Shown here piece after piece: positions 59,842-64,000 of a stretch of 64,000 bases of DNA (positions within the stretch are counted from its first letter, which is position 1; each line of letters opens with the position of its first letter). The notes beneath the pieces were generated by a model. The model saw only the letters and a list, made by a program, of their open reading frames with translations, ran no database searches and was not told the origin of the DNA. The position numbers were made by a program, and so were the translations under genes. Origin of the DNA: Alkaliphilus serpentinus (GTDB taxonomy: Bacteria; Bacillota; Clostridia; Peptostreptococcales; Natronincolaceae); NCBI RefSeq assembly GCF_009017255.1, contig NZ_WBZB01000017.1:1-64000 (forward strand). Reading direction: 5' to 3'.

Positions 59842-61566
59842 ATGAAGGAAGCTATAAAAAAGAGAATTGATATAGCCGCTGGAAGAGAAAAGGCAGATCT
59901 AGTATTAAAGAATGGAAGAATTATCAATGTATTTTCTCAAGAGATCATAGAGGGGGATATTGCAATACAGGATGGTGTAATAGTGGGCATAGGCAGCTAC
60001 GAAGGTGAAGTCGAAGAGGAACTAAATGGAAAATTTGTTTCTCCAGGCTTAATTGATGGTCACGTTCATATTGAATCCTCAATGGTATCTCCCGGACAGT
60101 TTGCTAGAGCTATTGTTCCGAGAGGAACAACTACTATAGTTGCTGATCCCCATGAAATTGCCAATGTTTGCGGAGTTGAAGGGATTGAGTATATTATAAG
60201 GTCTAGCCAGGACCTACCATTAAATGTTTATGTTATGCTGCCCTCCTGTGTTCCAGCCACACCATTTGAAAATTCAGGAGCCGTTTTAGGGGCTAAGGAG
60301 CTGGCTCCTCTAATGGGTCATGAAAGAGTCTTAGGCTTAGGTGAGTTAATGAATTACGTAGGAGTTGCAGCAGCAGATGAAGAAATCATCAATAAAATTC
60401 TGGTGGCTGGTGATAAAATCATAGATGGTCATGGACCTAGTATAGAAGGTAAAGACCTAAATGCATACGTGGCTGCAGGGGTTAGAACAGAGCATGAATG
60501 CTCCACAGTTGAAGAAATGAAAAACCGCTTGAATCTTGGAATGTATATATTAGTAAGACAAGGATCAGCTGCTAGGGATCTAGAAACCCTGGTAAGGGGA
60601 ATTACAAAGGAAAATTCTAGAAGATGCCTCTTCTGCACAGATGATAAGCACCCTGACGATATCATTTTAGGAGGTCATATAGACAACAACCTTCGTCTAG
60701 CCGTAAAGCATGGAATTGATCCTATAACGGCAATTCAAATGGCTACAATTAATGCAGCAGAATGCTATCGCTTAAAAAATACAGGAGCTCTAGCTCCTGG
60801 ATATAAGGCAGATATTGTGATATTTGACGATTTGAAGAATTTTGAGGTATCGAAGGTTTACAAGGATGGTAAGCTGGTGGCTGATAATAAAAAAGCATTG
60901 TTCGACGTTAATCCATCGGATTATTCTAAGGTCATCAATACAGTGAACCTTAAGGAAATAACCAAGGAGGACCTACAGTTAAAGGTTACCTCCGATATTG
61001 TAAATGTAATAAAGCTTCTGCCCCACAGTATCGTAACTGAAAAGGTTGTTAGAAAGGTAGAAACAGAGAATAGCAAATTTAAATACCATAAGAGCTTAGA
61101 TATCTTAAAGCTTGCCGTTATTGAAAGACATAAGGCAACAGGAAATATTGGCCTTGGCTTGGTGGAGGATTTCAAGCTTAAGGGTGGGGCTATTGCATCT
61201 ACCATAGCCCATGATTCTCACAACTTAATTGTTATTGGGGATAATGATGAGGATATGCTTCTGGCCATTCAAGAAGTAGAAAGAGTAGGTGGAGGAATCA
61301 CCATTTGTAGTAATGGAGAGGTTAATAGAACCTTATCTCTACCAATAGGGGGCTTAATTTCTGATGGGACAATGGAGGAGGTAAATCAGCAGCTTAATGA
61401 AATGCTGGATATTGCCTATAACCGTCTAGGGGTAAGTACTGAAATTGATCCATTTATGACATTATCCTTCTTGGCTCTGCCAGTTATACCACAAATTAAA
61501 CTCACCGATGAAGGATTGTTTGATGTAACGGTGTTTGATTTTATTGACCTTAGTATTAAAGAGTAA
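59842..61566 (+). CDS. ade: Adenine deaminase
   Basis: A 574-residue adenine deaminase (AdeC type) that converts adenine to hypoxanthine and ammonia. It has the canonical motifs: SPGLIDGHVHIESSM (metal-binding His), VADPHEIANVCG, GELMNYVGV, the TEHECST loop, LFCTDDKHPDDIILGGHIDNNLRLAV and a C-terminal AHDSHNLIVIGDND region. The presence of the full adenine signature here, and its loss in the paralogue at 51368, separates the two. ATG 59842 lies six bases after the previous stop and is the last gene of the cluster, feeding hypoxanthine into the purine hydroxylase. Confidence 0.94.
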   Translation: MKEAIKKRIDIAAGREKADLVLKNGRIINVFSQEIIEGDIAIQDGVIVGIGSYEGEVEEELNGKFVSPGLIDGHVHIESSMVSPGQFARAIVPRGTTTIVADPHEIANVCGVEGIEYIIRSSQDLPLNVYVMLPSCVPATPFENSGAVLGAKELAPLMGHERVLGLGELMNYVGVAAADEEIINKILVAGDKIIDGHGPSIEGKDLNAYVAAGVRTEHECSTVEEMKNRLNLGMYILVRQGSAARDLETLVRGITKENSRRCLFCTDDKHPDDIILGGHIDNNLRLAVKHGIDPITAIQMATINAAECYRLKNTGALAPGYKADIVIFDDLKNFEVSKVYKDGKLVADNKKALFDVNPSDYSKVINTVNLKEITKEDLQLKVTSDIVNVIKLLPHSIVTEKVVRKVETENSKFKYHKSLDILKLAVIERHKATGNIGLGLVEDFKLKGGAIASTIAHDSHNLIVIGDNDEDMLLAIQEVERVGGGITICSNGEVNRTLSLPIGGLISDGTMEEVNQQLNEMLDIAYNRLGVSTEIDPFMTLSFLALPVIPQIKLTDEGLFDVTVFDFIDLSIKE

Positions 61567-61581
61567 TTTCAAGCTGTTAAA

Positions 61582-61712
61582 GTAGGCTATTGATAAGTAC
61601 CCATCTTCTGTGTTGCTTCAAAAACCTAGTATCCTCACGTATTAGCATATACGCTGCGGTACTAGGTTTTCTTGCGCCTTGAATCTGAATACTTTTGAAT
61701 AGCCTACCCGAA
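61582..61712. repeat. Hairpin repeat element, copy 1 (MITE-like)
   Basis: A palindromic unit with terminal inverted repeats GTAGGCTATT (61582-61591) and AATAGCCTAC (61699-61708), an internal hairpin AAAACCTAGTA...TACTAGGTTTT, and a direct-repeat tail shared with copy 2. There is no ORF inside. It lies after the last BMC-cluster gene. Confidence 0.7.
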
Positions 61713-61805
61713 ATGGAAAATAGCTAAGTGAAATGGCACCTTGCTGAGCTCTCTGAAAAACAAAAAAAAGGGGAAAATGCTTGTAGAAATTATTGTATGT
61801 TTTAT

Positions 61806-61895
61806 AAACCTAGTATCCTAGCGTATAGTATATACCCTACGGTACTAGGTTTTCTTGCGCCTTGAATCTGAATACTTTTGAATAGCCTATCCGAA
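61806..61895. repeat. Hairpin repeat element, copy 2
   Basis: About 90 bases nearly identical to 61622-61712, with the same hairpin and the same tail (TTGCGCCTTGAATCTGAATA). The loop sequences differ while the pairing is kept. The left inverted end is missing. The two copies occupy most of a 490-bp gap that has no gene. Confidence 0.75.
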
Positions 61896-62056
61896 GATTT
61901 CGAAGGGATGGGGAAGCTCACACAAAGTTTTTGTGCAGTAACTATTAACAACAGCCTGTAAAGTTTGTTATTAGGCTCCTTGAGGCATTGTGTAAATAGT
62001 AGTAAATATATGATAAAATAACTATTAGTATTATCGAAAGAAGGGGGATTTTTAAA

Positions 62057-62743
62057 ATGACTATTCTAAAAAACGATTGGCAGCAGCTTTTAGAGGAAGA
62101 GTTTAAAAAGGACTATTACTTAAAGCTAAGACAAGCTTTAGTAAAGGAATATAAAGAGCATCCAATATATCCAGATAAGTATGATATTTTCAACGCCCTT
62201 CATTATACAGCCTATAAAGATACTAAGGCAGTAATTCTAGGGCAGGATCCCTATCATGGACCTGGACAGGCCCATGGCCTTAGCTTCTCAGTAAAGCCTG
62301 GGATAAAGCAGCCCCCATCCCTGCAGAATATCTTTAAAGAGCTACAGGAGGACCTAGGCTATAGCATCCCCAACAATGGATATCTAGTAAAATGGGCCCA
62401 AGAGGGGGTTCTGCTGTTAAACACAGTACTAACGGTAAGACAAAGTCAACCCAATTCCCATAAGGATTTAGGCTGGCAAATCTTCACCGATAGGATTATT
62501 TCATTATTAAATGAAAGGGAAAACCCTGTGGTCTTTATTTTATGGGGTAAAAATGCCCATGACAAGGAGGGTATAATAACCAATAAGCATCACTATATTA
62601 TAAAATCTCCCCACCCTAGTCCCTTCTCAGTATATCGGGGTTTCTATGGAAGCAAACCCTTTTCTAAAACCAATAGCTTCCTTAAAAAACAGGGTTTCAG
62701 GGAAATCGATTGGCAAATAGAAGACATAAAACCCAATGAATAA
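62057..62743 (+). CDS. ung: Uracil-DNA glycosylase
   Basis: A 228-residue family-1 uracil-DNA glycosylase that removes uracil from DNA. The water-activating loop [18 protein letters not shown] holds Asp64, and the DNA-intercalating loop [13 protein letters not shown] holds His186; both match the Escherichia coli enzyme (Asp64 and His187). [12 protein letters not shown] is also conserved. AAGAAGGGGG precedes ATG 62057. It is not related to the purine cluster. Confidence 0.97.
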   Translation: MTILKNDWQQLLEEEFKKDYYLKLRQALVKEYKEHPIYPDKYDIFNALHYTAYKDTKAVILGQDPYHGPGQAHGLSFSVKPGIKQPPSLQNIFKELQEDLGYSIPNNGYLVKWAQEGVLLLNTVLTVRQSQPNSHKDLGWQIFTDRIISLLNERENPVVFILWGKNAHDKEGIITNKHHYIIKSPHPSPFSVYRGFYGSKPFSKTNSFLKKQGFREIDWQIEDIKPNE

Positions 62744-62885
62744 AGAATAATTAGTAATGAATAATTTGTAATGACAACCCATTAAAAGTCCATTAAGCCA
62801 TCCTCCTTTGTTTTATTGTAATGATAATAGGGTATTCAATAAATATGAAGTTATTTATCAGAAATGTTCTATAAGGAGGGAGACA

Positions 62886-64000
62886 ATGAAACTTTTTACG
62901 AGGCAACAATTGGCACGACTAACTGAAAGCAAAGAGGGCCATCATATATCTCTTTATGTCCCCACTGAAGTAAAGGGGGAGGAAAAACTAGGCAGAATAA
63001 AGCTGAAAAATCTATTAGCTGAGGCAAGGGATATATTAAAGGCCAAAAACTTGAGGGGCAAAACTATAGATGATTTACTTTCACCTGCTGAAAAGCTTCT
63101 TGAAGATAGGATGTTTTGGAGTTATCAAAGCCAAGGATTAGCAATTTTTTTAAGGGAGGATTTCTTTCAGTATTATCAAGTCCCCATCCAATTATCTCAA
63201 CAGGTGACAGTAGGTAATTTCTTTAATGTTAAGCCACTATTTCCACTATACAATGGTGATCAAAAATTCTATGTTTTAGCATTGAGTCAAAATTCCATTC
63301 GGCTTCTTCAATGCACCAGTCAATTATATCAAGAGCTTCCCCTTGAGGATGTTCCAAAAAGCTTAGAAGAAGCCATGAGATATGATGTTTACCAGAAGCA
63401 TATTGAAATGTTTGGCCAAGGAGGAGAAGGAGTTGCCTACCATGGTCAGGGATATGGTATGGAAAATACAAAAGATCAGGTCCTTAGATTCTTCTATGAT
63501 ATTGATTCGGGAGTAAGGAAAATTCTCCAACGAGAGGAGGCACCCTTAATTTTAGCAGGGGTAGAATATCTTTTCCCTATCTATCGTGAAGCAAACTCCT
63601 ATCACAACCTAATGGATGAAGGGATCGTAGGCAATCCTGATGAAAAAACGTCAAAGGAGCTTCATAAAAGGGCCTTGACTATTATAGAACCCTATTATAG
63701 AAGTCAGAGGAAGGAGGCCCTAGAGGAGTTTAGCAACCTTTTAGGTACTGGTAAAACTTCGGGATCATTAGAGGAGGTTCTAAATGCCTCTCTTGCAAAG
63801 AGGATTGATAAACTGTTTGTTGCAAAGGATAAAATCCTATATGGAAGGCTGGATGGTTACGGTAAGGTTCAATTACATGAAAAAATACAAACTGATAGCG
63901 AGGATCTACTGAATATTGCTGCCCTTCAAACTTTGGCAAATGGTGGAAGGGTATATGCTTTAGAGGAGGATAGGCTTCCTACCGAAGAACCTATTGCAGC
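62886..64000 (+). CDS. baeRF-type (release-factor-fold) protein, truncated by window end
   Basis: An open frame of at least 371 codons runs off the end of the window. It starts at ATG 62886 with AAGGAGG upstream (KLFTRQQLARLTESKEGHHISLYVPTE). The middle part FGQGGEGVAYHGQGYGMENTKDQVLRFFYDIDSGVRKIL and the segment LILAGVEYLFPIYREANSYHN are typical of bacterial archaeo-eukaryotic release factor (baeRF) family proteins, which share the eRF1 fold but whose role in bacteria is poorly known. No catalytic claim can be made. The C-terminus is not seen. Confidence 0.75.
   Translation, partial: MKLFTRQQLARLTESKEGHHISLYVPTEVKGEEKLGRIKLKNLLAEARDILKAKNLRGKTIDDLLSPAEKLLEDRMFWSYQSQGLAIFLREDFFQYYQVPIQLSQQVTVGNFFNVKPLFPLYNGDQKFYVLALSQNSIRLLQCTSQLYQELPLEDVPKSLEEAMRYDVYQKHIEMFGQGGEGVAYHGQGYGMENTKDQVLRFFYDIDSGVRKILQREEAPLILAGVEYLFPIYREANSYHNLMDEGIVGNPDEKTSKELHKRALTIIEPYYRSQRKEALEEFSNLLGTGKTSGSLEEVLNASLAKRIDKLFVAKDKILYGRLDGYGKVQLHEKIQTDSEDLLNIAALQTLANGGRVYALEEDRLPTEEPIA

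Noticed and set aside
43607-61566. Uric acid/allantoin pathway or the ygeW-ygeX-ygfK type purine cluster
   Set aside because: There is no uricase, no transcarbamylase, no diaminopropionate ammonia-lyase and no ygfK-type gene in the window. UbiD plus formimidoyltransferase fits the aminoimidazole route better.
43607-61566. Standard aldehyde-processing BMC (propanediol, ethanolamine or glycyl-radical type)
   Set aside because: No aldehyde dehydrogenase, phosphotransacylase, alcohol dehydrogenase or signature lyase was found beside the shell genes.

Overview
The window looks like chromosomal DNA from an anaerobic, low-G+C Firmicute of the class Clostridia. I infer a relative of Alkaliphilus or Natronincola, but the exact genus is a guess. 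The evidence is A+T-rich intergenic DNA, strong AGGAGG-type ribosome binding sites, frequent TTG and GTG starts, rubrerythrin, a class I c-di-GMP riboswitch, an apparent selenoprotein, and a purine-degrading bacterial microcompartment (BMC) locus. I saw no rRNA, tRNA, CRISPR array, phage or transposase gene.

Region by region. 1-6.3 kb: a YiiX-like papain-fold hydrolase, a 990-residue hybrid sensor kinase/diguanylate cyclase, and a secreted beta-trefoil/FN3/stalk-domain protein. 6.3-9.3 kb: an HTH-TPR regulator and small unknown proteins. 9.3-11 kb: a redox group made of a DsrE-like protein, an AhpD-like protein with an in-frame UGA at the second position of its CxxC motif (probable selenocysteine), and divergent rubrerythrin. 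11.2-20 kb: a compact seven-gene operon with four B12-binding-type radical SAM proteins, a GH3-family acyl-adenylating enzyme and two GNAT-like proteins, which may be an undescribed biosynthetic pathway. 20-28.4 kb: pirin, a c-di-GMP riboswitch controlling a GGDEF protein, a MATE exporter, an ABC-F protein behind a leader-peptide/terminator attenuator, an FAD oxidoreductase and a degenerate HepT-like protein. 28.7-38.8 kb: a 1944-residue secreted PHP/OB-fold protein, a second HTH-TPR regulator, a GNAT protein, a MITE-like element between duplicated terminator hairpins, and glycerol kinase.

39.2-61.6 kb is the centrepiece: a PucR regulator, a divergent cyclase-family hydrolase, a chemoreceptor, and then a co-directional set with a formimidoyltransferase, a cyclic amidohydrolase, an isochorismatase-family amidase, UbiX, UbiD, three BMC hexamer proteins, one BMC pentamer protein, two BMC-associated proteins of unclear role, a divergent adenine-deaminase paralogue, an AzgA/PbuG-type purine permease, a guanine-deaminase-like enzyme, a four-subunit molybdenum purine hydroxylase with a split large subunit, and a canonical adenine deaminase. 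Read together, these map almost step for step onto the classical clostridial xanthine fermentation (xanthine to ureidoimidazolecarboxylate, aminoimidazolecarboxylate, aminoimidazole, imidazolone, formiminoglycine, then glycine plus formimino-tetrahydrofolate). The locus is therefore proposed to be a purine-fermentation microcompartment. The step assignments are inference from family chemistry.

61.6-64 kb: paired hairpin repeat elements, uracil-DNA glycosylase, and the start of a baeRF-type release-factor-fold protein that runs off the window.
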